Positions 14,001 to 25,035 of a stretch of 64,000 bases of DNA are shown here, piece by piece. The notes beneath the pieces were generated by a model that saw only the letters and a program-made list of their open reading frames with translations, was not told the DNA's origin and did not search any database. The DNA is taken from the NCBI GenBank assembly GCA_029379385.1, contig CM055607.1:31121235-31185234 (forward strand). The letters run 5' to 3'. The stretch is from Quillaja saponaria. Its lineage: Eukaryota; Streptophyta; Magnoliopsida; Fabales; Quillajaceae. Positions within the stretch are counted from its first letter, which is position 1, and every line of letters begins with the position of its first letter. The translations under genes were made by a program, and so were the position numbers.

Positions 14001-15100
14001 GTCTGATCAACTGCAATGGAACATATTCTCATGGACTTGACTTCATAAGCATGATATTGCGGGGGAACACATGAAGTAGTTGACATTTATTGGTTGACAA
14101 TGCTGAAGAAAACCTTTTAAAAATGAAGTGAGAGATTTTTTTTTTTTGTGAGCTATGTGAAGGTAGGTTACCATTGTCATGAACTAGAGACACTTAGCAT
14201 TGGGTCGAGCAAGGCTAGAGTCCATAAGGTTTGGGTTTGTAAATCTTAAGTATTGTAGAACTAAGTGTTACAATATTGATCATGAAGTTCCAAGCCCCAA
14301 CATTGAAATCAAAATGTGATCCTGGACCTGGGACTTCCACAATATTGCCTATGAAGGAAGTCAATTTTGATAAGCATTTGGTTACCTATGATCCTTAGTG
14401 ACTTGCAGCTCTACTTTTGAGTTTTTTTTTTTATTTTTTTATGAGAAAGCTTTACTTTGAATTTTTTTTATTGGAAAGCTCTACTTTGAACTTTAGCAGA
14501 CTTAACTATTAGTTATGCATTGTCTGAATATGATTGCTTGAAGCCTTGAAGAGTTGGAGCTGATAAATTAATTTTCCTTGGTTGTCACTTGATCAATGTC
14601 TGCAGTCTAATTGGCCAGGACATTGAAGCCCTGAGGTTCTTTAGGGTTCTGCTTTGAGGTTCTTTAAATGCCTTCTTGGTTCTGTTGTGTATACATACAT
14701 CCATTGCATTTAGACAATGGAAGTCTTTGGCACGAATTTTGTAGAGCAGTCTTGTTATCTTTTCAGTTCAGTCTATCTTTGCATACAATTTGAAGTGATT
14801 GTTTGCTTTACTGCAATTGCATTTACACTTGATTTGTTTATTTGAATATGCTGTTAGTTTGTCTGGATATTTGTAATTAATTCGGCATATCTGCCTAATG
14901 AAGTTGGTGAGCTCCAAGAATTTAAAGTATCATTTTATGAATCATCATGTTTTGGATGGTTCATCTGCTACAAACAAAGCTTTTCTTGATTATTATCCTT
15001 CTTTTTTTTCTTTTGCGTTTTGCAGCTATTTGTAGACACTCAGCTCTTCACAGTTCTATCAGACTCTCGTTTGTCAAGCTTTGAGAATGGGTACTCTTGA
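2027..15100 (+). CDS. DENN (AEX-3) domain protein, plant type; frame broken by three apparent +1 insertions
   Basis: Eighteen exons: 2027-2377, 5220-5420, 5598-5681, 6677-6736, 7455-7499, 7985-8184, 8314-8795, 9066-9162, 9258-9434, 9530-9613, 10570-10632, 10793-10867, 10982-11032, 11868-11945, 12649-12783, 13106-13214, 13316-13381, 15026-15100. With three surplus bases ignored, they give about 809 residues. DENN proteins are typically Rab GDP/GTP exchange factors; the plant member resembles Arabidopsis At5g35560. The order is a Ser/Arg-rich N-terminus, upstream DENN (about 120-330), an acidic Ser-rich linker (about 350-500), core DENN (about 566-665, with the LEKQVVVVCPN strand), and downstream DENN (about 680-800, with KDSFIDSF and RDRPFVKLFVD). 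The start is the first ATG in exon 1, with a good downstream frame. Frame breaks are seen at 8431-8434, 8719-8728 and 13125-13129. The Rab partner cannot be inferred. Confidence 0.85.
2363..2578 (+). repeat. 108-bp tandem duplication spanning the exon 1 splice donor
   Basis: Two adjacent copies (2363-2470 and 2471-about 2578) are near-identical, starting at CATTCCAGAA. The first copy contains the last 15 bases of exon 1 and its GT donor at 2378. The second copy repeats the same junction (CTG then GTATTC) inside intron 1. Confidence 0.85.
2758..2895 (+). repeat. 69-bp diverged tandem repeat in DENN intron 1
   Basis: Two consecutive units begin with GGGTTTTC at 2758 and 2827. They share GTGTCAAAAG and TTCAGAAAGA blocks in the same order, with scattered substitutions. 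No coding function is visible. Confidence 0.7.
3040..3445 (+). mobile_element. Probable LINE 3'-end remnant in DENN intron 1
   Basis: An open frame of about 119 codons ends in a hydrophobic, aromatic-rich tail. It contains a run (ECLNEEEFSLRDLRWSFL, then a Trp/Cys stretch) resembling the C-terminus of plant L1-type reverse transcriptase proteins. The DNA after it (CCCCTTCTGGGTTGCTTATTGTATACTGC, and later CAATAAATTATT) resembles plant LINE 3' ends. No upstream reverse transcriptase domain is visible, so it is a truncated relic. The assignment is from memory of family appearance and needs a search. Confidence 0.4.
4125..4140 (+). repeat. Sixteen-base poly-G run in DENN intron 1
   Basis: An uninterrupted run of 16 G follows a T-rich stretch. 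Runs of this kind are prone to length errors in sequencing and replication. Confidence 0.9.
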
Positions 15101-16185
15101 CTCATTCAAGATCAATTCTTTTTCTCCAGATCCTAGGCTGCAAAAGAAGATCAGTTAGACAGTAGTAATAAAGTATGAAAGGCTCCTCTCTCCATAACTT
15201 CCCTAGACAGATTTCTTTCAATCCATAGATCCAGAAAAACATAAATAAGTAACTTCCCAAAATTTTGTATCATACTATAGTGATAAGTGCAAATGCCCCT
15301 GCCTAGATCTGTTGTACTGCATACTTGAAAGGATCATTGTCCCTAACTTCTTACAGGGGATACGTAATTTGGCTTTTTATTAAGGAAGTCCAATTTGTAA
15401 ATGTTATTAACTTGCCAAACATTTATGAAAAATATTGTTTTTCCTATCACCTATGTATCATCAATTTTTTGTTATTGGCTCTAGATTATGGCAATGCAAA
15501 ATCTCCCACCACTTGTTTCAGATGAGGGAGGAAGTTATGACTAGAATTCTGGTGAAAATGTTTTATCTCCCTTAGCCGACCCTATTGATTTGGGATTGAG
15601 ACTTATTATTTATCAAAGCTCATTAGCATTTGATCTGCTTATGGGATTATGAGCTTTTTTGTTTTATTAGTTTTTTTAACATTATATCAGTTTATCAGAA
15701 GTTTTCCTTCTAATTTTTTATATGGAAACATGAAGCAATTTGTCTAGTAAATACTGCCTTAGATGCATCCTTTTATTTTTATTTTTTTTTCACCAAACTG
15801 ACAAGTTCCTTTTCTAAAATAACAAGGTTTTGCAGCTATTTGTATTTTTGTGGCCGTTTTTTTTTTTTTTGTCTTAAGAGGGTAGTCAATACTTGTAAGT
15901 TCAACTTTTTAATTTAAAATTTCTGAAATCTAAAGGATTTTTGAGCTCGTAAATAGTTATCCGAAACAAGTCTCGTACTTTTAACTCGATGTAGTGGAAA
16001 CAACTGCAAATGCCTCACAAAAATGATTTGAGTCTTTAAGCTTATTTCCAATGGGAGGGATTGATTTGATGATAAAAAAGATATACTTTATCTATTATAT
16101 TTATCTGTTCAATTTTTTTTTTTTTAATTGGACTGAAAATATGAACTGACAACAGATGTATAAGATAACTCATATATCATTTAAT
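15101..16185. other. Intergenic DNA, no gene seen
   Basis: This is the 3' flank of the DENN gene, followed by AT-rich DNA. It has T homopolymers (for example near 15785 and 15860) and no conserved open frame on either strand. Confidence 0.5.
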
Positions 16186-16228
16186 CACTACAAAAAAAAA
16201 AAATCCCCACCTGCAAAATTTTTGTAGT
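16186..16228. repeat. Short inverted repeat with CACTACAA-type end
   Basis: ACTACAAAAA at 16187-16196 can pair with TTTTTGTAGT at 16219-16228. CACTACAA resembles the terminus of CACTA-type transposons, but nothing else of such an element is present. It may be chance in AT-rich DNA. Confidence 0.3.
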
Positions 16229-16569
16229 AACTTGATATATAAAATAACTTAAAGAAACTGATTCACATTATAATTATTATTTTTATATTAAAATCATCCC
16301 GCTTTACTTGTACTAACAAAGTAAAAGAAACAGAAAATGAGTATTCTGTGAAGTTTTGACACATCTTTAGCTATATAATTAGAAAGAAGTTATTCTCAAG
16401 TTGAAAATGGCTCTTTAATGCAGCCATGTCTCACATGGATTCATGTCTGTCCTGCAAGAAATCAACTGCTTGAGAGTTGTGAGAATAACTATGCCCTTGA
16501 ATCTTACTTTTGTAAAGTTTTTGTTATTTCATTGGTAAACCAAACAGAGGATTCCCACATGGTGATACT

Positions 16570-16773
16570 ATTGGGCATGAGGGCATGCCCTCTAGCATAG
16601 AGCTTGTAAGGGTTGGTGACATCACAGTACAGACAAGCTTAAGACAGGTGAAACAGTAAGACGAGTTTGTGAGGGAATATTTTGGGTTCAAACATGATCT
16701 TTGTGGTTGCAGTTGCAGACTTGCAGCTGTTCTTGTTGGATTCACAGTGCTTTTTGCAATTATCTGTACATAA
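16570..16773 (+). pseudogene. Fragment of a PDR-type ABCG transporter, last-exon remnant
   Basis: One frame reads a GDIT motif, a stop, then DEFVREYFGFKHD, and finally LAAVLVGFTVLFAII before a stop at 16771-16773. Full-length pleiotropic drug resistance (ABCG) transporters end with a similar block: a GDI motif, a [D/E]F(V/L)R.YFGFKHDFLG segment and a last membrane helix, then a C-terminal NFQ(K/R)R. Here an in-frame stop, a garbled stretch after KHD and loss of the terminal motif show decay. No other exon is recognisable nearby, so it appears to be an isolated relic. Confidence 0.5.
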
Positions 16774-17528
16774 AGTACTAAGATTATGGGGTTTCAAATT
16801 CCAATCTTATTTTATGTTAATTATTTGTTAAAAATTAATTTAAAAAGTTTTAATCAGTTGACAAAGACATTTCACAAATTTATTTGTAGATTCAAATATT
16901 CACAAAAAAAAAAAAGAATGACAAGATTTCTATAATTTTTTTATTTATATAAATTTTATTTATATAAATTTTATTTAAGATGAAATTCGATCTCAATTAT
17001 TAGTTACACCCTGAAATTTTTGAAACCTTCAAAAATTCATTTTTTATTTCAACACTGGAAAAAAAATCATAAATAAATACGCACAGGTCACAACTGGCTG
17101 CCATGTACACGAGAAAGATAATAAAGCGTGTCCTATACTCCTATCACGCAATAGTTCGCTACTGAACTTGGTTTTCTCCATTGGAATTGCTTCGTTTGCA
17201 ACATTGAAGTTGCAAACTTTATCTGCAAGAGAATGTGAGTTTCCTATGCAGAACTAGTTTCATAAACATTCAATTCTATAAAATTTTACACAGTGCTATT
17301 TCTGAGGCATGAGATTGTGGGTAATATGCATTGTTGTTGGAAGAACTTTTGTGGGTATTTGATTATTTTGTAGTTTCTTTCTTTTATCATAGTTTGAATT
17401 TATGGGTTGTTACCAATACCCGGCTTCATATAGATATCTATGTCATTGGCATAGTTTGGTACTTTCTTGTCTCGGTTTGGAAATGGAGGTTTAACGTTTT
17501 GATATACAGGGAAAGTAGGTTGAGGCCA

Positions 17529-20500
17529 ATGGACGCTGAGCAACTAAGAGAGCAAGCTCATAAGATGGTGGATTTTATCGCTGATTACTACAAAACCATT
17601 GAAAATTTCCCCGTTCGGAGTCAAGTTGAGGTTTGAAAAAAATCTCACATCTTTACTGAACCAGTTAGCTGTATTTCTTTTTTTCAGCATAATTTTTGTG
17701 GGGCTTTAGTTTGTAATTGTGCTTTCAAATATATGATAAATGGTTTCAACGGGAAAAGTAGACCAACTTCTTTTTAGAGGGAACAGTGCTGTTTCTTACC
17801 CAGTTATTGGAAACTTGTTTTGTGTGTGTGAATTATGTGTAGTTCTTTATCTTTGATTTGCAATATGTCGTTCAAATTTTATTTTTATTTTTGAACTCAC
17901 AGATTCTCCTTCTTTCCTATCTGACGTTATCTTGGAATTCTAATGAATCTGCTATTTGGTTTCTCTGACAATTCTTCCTCCCTAATGCAGTCGGGCTATC
18001 TTCGAAATCTTTTACCGGATTCCTGCACCTAATCATCCCGAATCATTGCAAAGTGTTCTGAATGGTGAACTTTCTATGCTTCGCTCTTGAATGGCTATAT
18101 ATGTAGACTTCTCTCTTTTGCTTTTCCAATTAAAAGCAAACTTGACTAGTCCGGTTACAACATCAATTACTGTTATTTTGGTCTGTTATAGCATCATTAA
18201 TCATACTAATGCTTTACCTATATATCTATTACAATTATAAATGGGTTAATCTATTTGTGTGTAAGAGCCTGTTACTGAAGATGGATGAAAAATATGTCAT
18301 ATTGTAGATGTTCAGGAAAAGATACTGCCTGGAGTTACACATTGGCAAAGCCCGAACTATTTTGCATATTTTCCTTCTAATAGTAGCATCGCTGGATTTC
18401 TTGGAGAAATGCTTAGTGCTGGTCTTAACATTGTGGGTTTCAGTTGGATAACTTCTCCCGCGGCAACTGAACTTGAAATGATTGTCCTGGACTGGCTTGC
18501 TAAAGCGCTTAATCTACCTGATGATTTCCATTCTACTGGTAAGGTTTTAGAGCACTATCTATGGTTTCTTTTCTGTATTTTCTCTACAAGTAGTTATTAA
18601 GAAAAAATACTTTTTTGATTTTTATTTATTGCCTTAAAAAACCTGTTCTGGAGAGGTTTAAGAAGGTACACACTTTTGAACTTAACATCAAAAGAGAAGG
18701 CAGTTTCTGATGGTATTTTAAAGAAGTAACAACGCTATTTTGGATGAGAAAAGTTGGTTTGAACTTACTACTAAAAGAAAAGGCAGTTTATGAAGCTATT
18801 GATTTTCAAAAGGGGGTGGACTCGCATCAATTTATGGTGCAATTTGTGTCTAAAATGTAAGCATTAACAATTACATTGTCATCAAGACTTGGGACTTGGT
18901 GCACCTAGTCTTAGTATTCAATAAACTTTATGGACGTTAAAATTAAGAACATCATAGACATTCAACAAAAAATTTCACTAAAACTGAAACTTTGCTGTGA
19001 AATGAACCTGACAAATGATGTTGGAAATCTTATTACAGGACAAGGTGGTGGAGTTATACAGGGAACGGCAAGTGAAGCTGTTCTAGTTGTATTACTGGCT
19101 GCACGAGACAAAATTTTAAGGAGGGCTGGAAAGGATGCCCTTGCTAAGCTTGTGGTCTATGCATCTGATCAGACTCATTCTGCTTTACAGAAAGCCTGCC
19201 AGGTATCTTTAAAAATGAAAAGGAAAAAAAAGGGTCTCTTCATATCTATCTCATTCTCTTGCTTTCTGACAGCTCTATAGTTTGTTCCCAACTCTTGGGC
19301 CTTCTGTAACTCGAGTTGAAGATCCTTCATCCAACTTGCTTTCTCTAAAGTCTTATCTCGTACTTTTCCATAACTCTTCCTATCCAGATTCTGATCCATA
19401 GCTTGGGGAGTTGCATTAGAATATTTACTCTTTACATGTGAATGTCAATAATTATTGAGATAATGTCTTGTGAGTGGTTTATGTTAAAAGAATAAAAAAC
19501 ATTTATCGGGGATGGCTCAAGTTTTTAGGTTGAGTAATTCTTTGATTTGGTATCAGAGTGTTTTCAACCAAGTGGTCATGGATTTGGCGCATTAACCACA
19601 GCACAATCTTGTAATAAAATTTCAGCACAAGGTAAGTTGAGAGTAGTGTTTGGTCTGCAGTTTCAAGCCCAATGGGCTGGCATGAGGGGTGTGTTAGAGA
19701 ATAAGTACCATTTATGGAAAATCACCGAATAGCTCAAGTTTTGTTGAGTGGCTTTCGTCGGTTCATACAATAGTAACAAATACATGGCCGTTGGCTTTAG
19801 ACCATAAATATCTTGGTAATTTATACTCTCGGTAAGCATTTGAAGGTAAATTGGAATCTGTTTAGTGCATGTCAGTAGGCTCAAATGTAGATCAGTTGCT
19901 CCTGTTTTTCTCTCATATATCTCTAGCCCATCCCTTCAAATGCAACCATGTCAACATGTTTTCTGTTAGACTTGTATCTTGTCCTTTTACTTAACATTTT
20001 TTTCAGCCCTTTCCTTTACTCAAGTGGTAAAGGAGCTGCATTGTATGATGGGAAATAGTCTTAGATTTGAACATCGAACAGTTGAAATAAACAGATAATT
20101 ATGTTGCTTAGTACATATTTACTATTTGATAAACCTTTCTTTGTTTGTGTAATATAATGATGTCAATTTTTTATTGACAGATAGGAGGAATCAATCCAGA
20201 GCTCTGCAAATTGCTCAAAACTGATTCTTCCACAAACTATGCTCTTTCTCCTGATTTACTTCATAAAGAAATTTCAGATGACAGCGCCAGCGGTTTAATC
20301 CCCTTTTTCTTGTGTGCTACTGTAAGAATTGAAGACTTGGAAATTAGTTTTTCACATAATATGTTAGAATAATGCACATACTCTATTTCCCAATCTCTGA
20401 TCATTGTCTTATATCCAATTCCTTGTATTTTTATAAAGTAGGTTGTAATATGCTGATCACAGAAGCTTTGCATCTATACTTGCAGGTTGGAACCACTTCA

Positions 20501-23500
20501 TCAACAGCAGTTGATCCTTTGCTTGCTCTGGGAAAGATTGCCAAGGTGACGTGTAACTAAAATAATGAGAAAATTTGCAAAACTAAAACAATTAAATAGA
20601 TTTATTTTCTACTGTTCCTTGTGGCAAGATCAACATTTAAATGAACCATAACAGTTAGTCAGTGCTCACTGGAGAGCTCTAGAATCTGACCATACTTGTA
20701 ATTAAATGTTGTGATGACAGAGTAGCAGAATGTGGTTTCATGTGGATGCTGCTTATGCAGGAAGTGCTTGTATATGTCCCGAGTACCGCCATTACATTGA
20801 TGGTGTTGAAGAAGCTGATTCCTTCAACATGAATGCTCATAAATGGTTTTTAACTAACTTTGACTGTTCGGTGCTCTGGGTTAAGGTACATCATTATGTA
20901 CTAGACTATACTTTAATAATTTGTTATGATGTCTGTTTTTAAGACTTTCTGCTTGCATGTATCATTCACCGAGGTTTCATGTTCTCTTCTTTTAGTTCTT
21001 TGTTATTCGTTTCTCAACTTTTTTGTTTGTATGAATTTTTAAGTGTAGTGATGTTTCTATGTTCCTCTTTTCTTATATTGTACACGGGTTCCCTTGGTCC
21101 CCCCAGTAAAATCTTTTATTACTTAGTAAAAAGAATTTCTTAGATTCTAGTATGTTGACTGCTAAATTCGAGCAGTATATGCTGGTTGCTTTTGGTGTGT
21201 GTCACATCACGGAAATAATATACACAAAATATCAAACATCATTTAACTTCTTAGGTGGTCAACCACCCTTTACGTGGAAACAAGGGATGAGTTCATCTAA
21301 AGTTTGAGGTTGGTTTCCTTTCCTGAGTGGCAAACTTTTCATCATGAAAATGTTAACATTCTTCTTTAAAAAGAAAAATAGAAAAAAGAAAAGAAAAGGA
21401 AATGACATATACATAGATATAATTGAATTAATAATTCCTTGTGGTAAATGGTGATGGACTGATTTTACCTTTTTTAGTGAAGCTAAATCTTAGTATAATT
21501 TTCTATAGGGCAGCTACAATAGTAATTTGAAAGGGGTTAAAATATATTTATAATCTACCATTGGTTTGTGTAGTTGGTTCCTTGGGAAACTATATATGGA
21601 GGTTGCCTTATAACGTCAGCATTTTCTTTGGTGTTGTATTATTTAGAAAATGTTGCATTTTGACAGCTCTGATCTGATGAAGCCACAGAATTGCTTCCAA
21701 TAACAGATTTTTCCCCAAAGTAGAAAATGGTAATAGTGAAATATTAAAAATTCTGTATAAGAAAGTCATGTATCTTTAAGATACATCTTTTTGTGGTCAA
21801 TATGATTATACTCAATAGTAACTTTTGGAAGTTCTCTGCCATCAGTTGGTTAGAATTTCACATTTCTGTGATCAGACAGGATGGTACACAGTTATTTGTT
21901 TCGTGAAATTTGGTTGCGTGGTGACCCATATTGAACTCTTATGCTGTGTCTTTCTCAATATATGCTGTAATTCGTATGGACAGAATTTCCTTTTGCTTCT
22001 GCTTATGACAGTTTGATTTGCTTCATATACAGAAATTTACGTACTTTTGAGTTAAATTTACAATGACAGGACAGGAATTCTTTGATTCAGTCATTATCTA
22101 CAAACCCGGAGTATCTGAAAAACAAAGTAAGTTCCACTCAGATACTGCTTGTAATCATATGGAGCATTTGTTATCAAAGCTTTAGTTTGATACAAAATGG
22201 CCTCTGTTATTGCTTTGAATGTATCCAAGATCCCTCAGGTGTCCTTAACCAGTTAAAGTTTCCAATTTGTTATCAAAGATTTAGTATGACGTGCTTCTTT
22301 GTATTGTATGTCTGATTATACTGTTGATCTTTCAGGCCTCTCAAGCAAACATGGTTATTGATTACAAAGATTGGCAAATTCCTCTTGGACGTCGGTTTAG
22401 GTGTGTCTTCAAAATTTTGCCTTGCAAGAGCAAGACACATTTGGTTCATTTGACAAGCTGTTCAATTGGTGTAGTTATATTCTTGGCATACTAGACATGC
22501 ATCTAAGCCTGTGTTTCTCTTTGTGTTTATGGTAGAAAACCTCTGCCTGCCTGTCTGTGCATTTATGTGTGGTTATTCCAAGATATTCAGTATTATATAT
22601 TTTAACCTAACTGCCTGTTTGAAGTACTTTCTTTAAGAGTATAGGCATTAATACACGAATGGATAGAACTTGGACCATGAATGAACTAAAGGCTTTACTC
22701 TTATCCCTTTTTCTCCCCACAATTTTTTCTTTCTTTTGGGGAGAGGGGGGGGAGGGGGGGGAGGGGGGGTAGAAAATAATGATAATTGGACGGGAGGGGA
22801 TGAGATACCCATCCTTATTTTAAAAAAACTCCCAAACAAGAGGATTGGTGTCCTTTCCCTTCCTCGCCCAAACACACTCAGGGAGGCTCCTAACCCAGTA
22901 ATAATGCATTCTGGAAATCTAGCCACATGTGGACTCTAATCCAAATTCTTTGTAGCACGGTATAGATTAGTATATATCTCTTGGATTAGGATGAGGATGG
23001 CCAGTATGTTTTCGAGAACCATCGAACTTGGTAATTTTATATAGTGTCCGCATTATCTCTTATGTTCTCTTTTCTTCCTCATAATATGATTTTGTAACTC
23101 TAAAAGACGTAATTGTCATCAGTAATTAACATTGTCTACTAACTCATGCTGGTGCAGATCACTGAAATTGTGGATGGTGTTACGACTATATGGTCTGGAA
23201 GGCCTGCAAAACTACATACATAACCATATCAAGTTGGCTGACAATTTTGAAGGACTTGTTGCTGAAGACCCTAGATTCGAGGTATTGTTCCTTTTAACAA
23301 ATTTATGTTACATATGTATCCAATATGTGTTACCATGATTCATTTACTGGAACACAAGAAGCCTTTTCCTAGTGTTTAGGATTTGTATAATAATTTGATC
23401 GAGTCGTGAAAGATTCTTTTTCTCATTCTCCTTCGCTTCTCAACTTAATTGCTGCGATTACAGCACATAGTATGCGTAACAAGGGTGCGCATGAGGTATC

Positions 23501-24101
23501 AAGACATAATAATACATAATTTCCTTGAAACTGGTCTAGTTGACTGGAATGTCGAGAGATAGAGGGTTAATGAAATGATGCCTTGCATATTGATTTTGTC
23601 TAATTCTTTATTTATCGGGTAACAATTGCCCATTTATTAAAGTTTCATGTATATGGGCTTAACATGTCGGATTTTCTGCATTCACTGTCATGGATAATTT
23701 TCCATGATCATGTATGCAGGTTGTTGCACCTCGAATATTTTCTTTAGTTTGTTTCCGCCTTCTGCCACCTCAAGAATCTGAAGATCATGGCAATAAACTA
23801 AACCATGACCTACTAGATGCAGTGAATTCAACAGGGAGTGTATTTATCACTCACACAGTAAGCACTTATATTTTTTTTAAGATGGATATTTCATGTTTCG
23901 AAGTTGCCTTTTCTTTTTTCACTTTGTTTTCTTAAGATTCCTTTATTTTTTTATTTTTTTAACTGTGCTTATGACCAATTTCTGTAGGTTCTATCAGGTA
24001 AATTCATACTACGCTTCGCGGTAGGAGCGCCATTGACAGAAGAGAGGCATGTCGATGCAGCATGGAAGATTTTGCAAGATAAAGCCTCTGCCCTACTGTA
24101 G
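17529..24101 (+). CDS. Aromatic L-amino acid decarboxylase (tyrosine/DOPA/phenylalanine type), PLP-dependent; one apparent +1 frameshift
   Basis: Twelve exons: 17529-17630, 17991-18064, 18308-18538, 19039-19202, 20181-20321, 20486-20545, 20721-20885, 22070-22126, 22336-22400, 23158-23281, 23720-23857, 23988-24101. Ignoring one surplus base gives 477 residues, close to family length. It is a group II PLP-dependent decarboxylase. The cofactor lysine is in NMNAHKW (K298); PLP-site residues lie in [10 protein letters not shown]; the PLP-stacking His is in SDQTHSALQ (H182). The catalytic-loop residue in VIDYKDWQ is Tyr (Y341), predicting amine-forming decarboxylation rather than the aldehyde-synthase reaction. 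Relatives are Arabidopsis At2g20340 and At4g28680. The start is the [12 protein letters not shown] after an acceptor at 17508-17509; no earlier in-frame ATG is usable. In exon 2 a surplus base at 18022-18023 brings a stop after 47 residues. The substrate cannot be assigned. Confidence 0.88.
19500..19740 (+). mobile_element. Retroelement-like fragment with initiator tRNA-Met primer-site sequence, in decarboxylase intron 4
   Basis: TGGTATCAGAG at 19548-19558 matches the sequence complementary to the 3' end of plant initiator tRNA-Met. Many plant LTR retrotransposons use this as primer binding site, and it is also a block of common plant repeats. The preceding TTTTTAGGTTGAG context fits such repeats. 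No LTR pair, gag or pol is visible. Confidence 0.35.
20010..20090 (+). mobile_element. Possible tRNA-derived SINE remnant in decarboxylase intron 4
   Basis: ACTCAAGTGGTAAAGGAG resembles a pol III A box, and GATTTGAACATCGA about 40 bases later resembles a degenerate B box. The spacing fits a tRNA-like SINE head. No clear tail or target duplication was found. Confidence 0.25.
22738..22769 (+). repeat. G-tract purine run, potential G-quadruplex, in decarboxylase intron 9
   Basis: Four or more runs of four to eight G are separated by single A or AGA, on the coding strand of an intron. The DNA meets the usual sequence rule for a G-quadruplex. Whether it forms in DNA or pre-mRNA is unknown. Confidence 0.6.
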
Positions 24102-25035
24102 AGTTTGTAGGATATATTTGCTTACATTCAACCATTACTTGATTACATCCACATTGTTTGCAAGATGGCATCACTTTATGACTTTTCCTATATTCATCTT
24201 ATTATGTTTCTCTAACAAAAATATTCTCCTCCTTTTCTGCATTATGTTGTCCACTGTTATATATTTACAATAAGAGGATGAATTACCCTTTATGTAATCT
24301 GAACAGCAGTTTCTGTAGAGTCTAAAACAAAGTGGACTGGGGTGTAGAGGACAGCTTTTGACATAAGTACCATTCTGCTTGAGCTAGTAAAAATAAGATA
24401 TGCCAAACTTTGTAAAGTAATCAAAATAAAAATATTTTTCCCAAGACAGGATTCTACATCTGGAAACCTCTCGTTGGGTATGTTCAAGGCGGGTCTTAAT
24501 TTGATTTACACTAACAATAAAAAAAGCAAGACCCATACCAGGCCAGCTCCAACCCCAAATCTCCTGGTTTTTAGAACTGGCCCAAATATTCTGATTTTCA
24601 GTCATATCCCGATTCAGTGAAACCAATAGCACGAAATCTAGAATGTTTACGAACAATTATTTAATAAGAGAATAATTTGTCACGTATTTTACTTTTTATT
24701 TATTAAATAGATATGGATGATACCTACTTTCAAGAAAAAAAAAATTAATATCCATAATGTACTTTATGTAGTTAGATATTATTAATTCTATTATTGGTCA
24801 AATTTAGAATAATTTTTTTTGTCATATCAAGTGAGTTATAGATCAAGATAACTTCTTCTCGTGTGTTGCTAGAGGTTTAACAATCATTAAGCCTCTGCAC
24901 TTAGGTAAATTAGATAATTTTTTCAATTTTTGTTATGTGTTTCCCTCTTGTTTGGGTGGTAAGAGAATAGAAAATAATAAAAGAATGAAACTTAGAGTAT
25001 GACTATTCTTATTATGTTGCATAGTTGATAATAAC
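24102..25035. other. 3' flank of the decarboxylase gene and AT-rich intergenic DNA
   Basis: No gene is seen. The stretch after the stop codon has open frames of up to about 90 codons on the minus strand, with no recognisable domain. From about 24700 it becomes very AT-rich. Confidence 0.5.

Noticed and set aside
17331..17528. 66-codon N-terminal extension of decarboxylase exon 1
   Set aside because: It crosses a good splice acceptor at 17508-17509, is hydrophobic and has no homology to the family.
24033..24045. TGACAGAAGAGAG, identical to the first 13 bases of miR156
   Set aside because: It encodes the conserved LTEERH motif in the last decarboxylase exon. There is no hairpin, and the match is in the sense direction, so it is neither a precursor nor a target.
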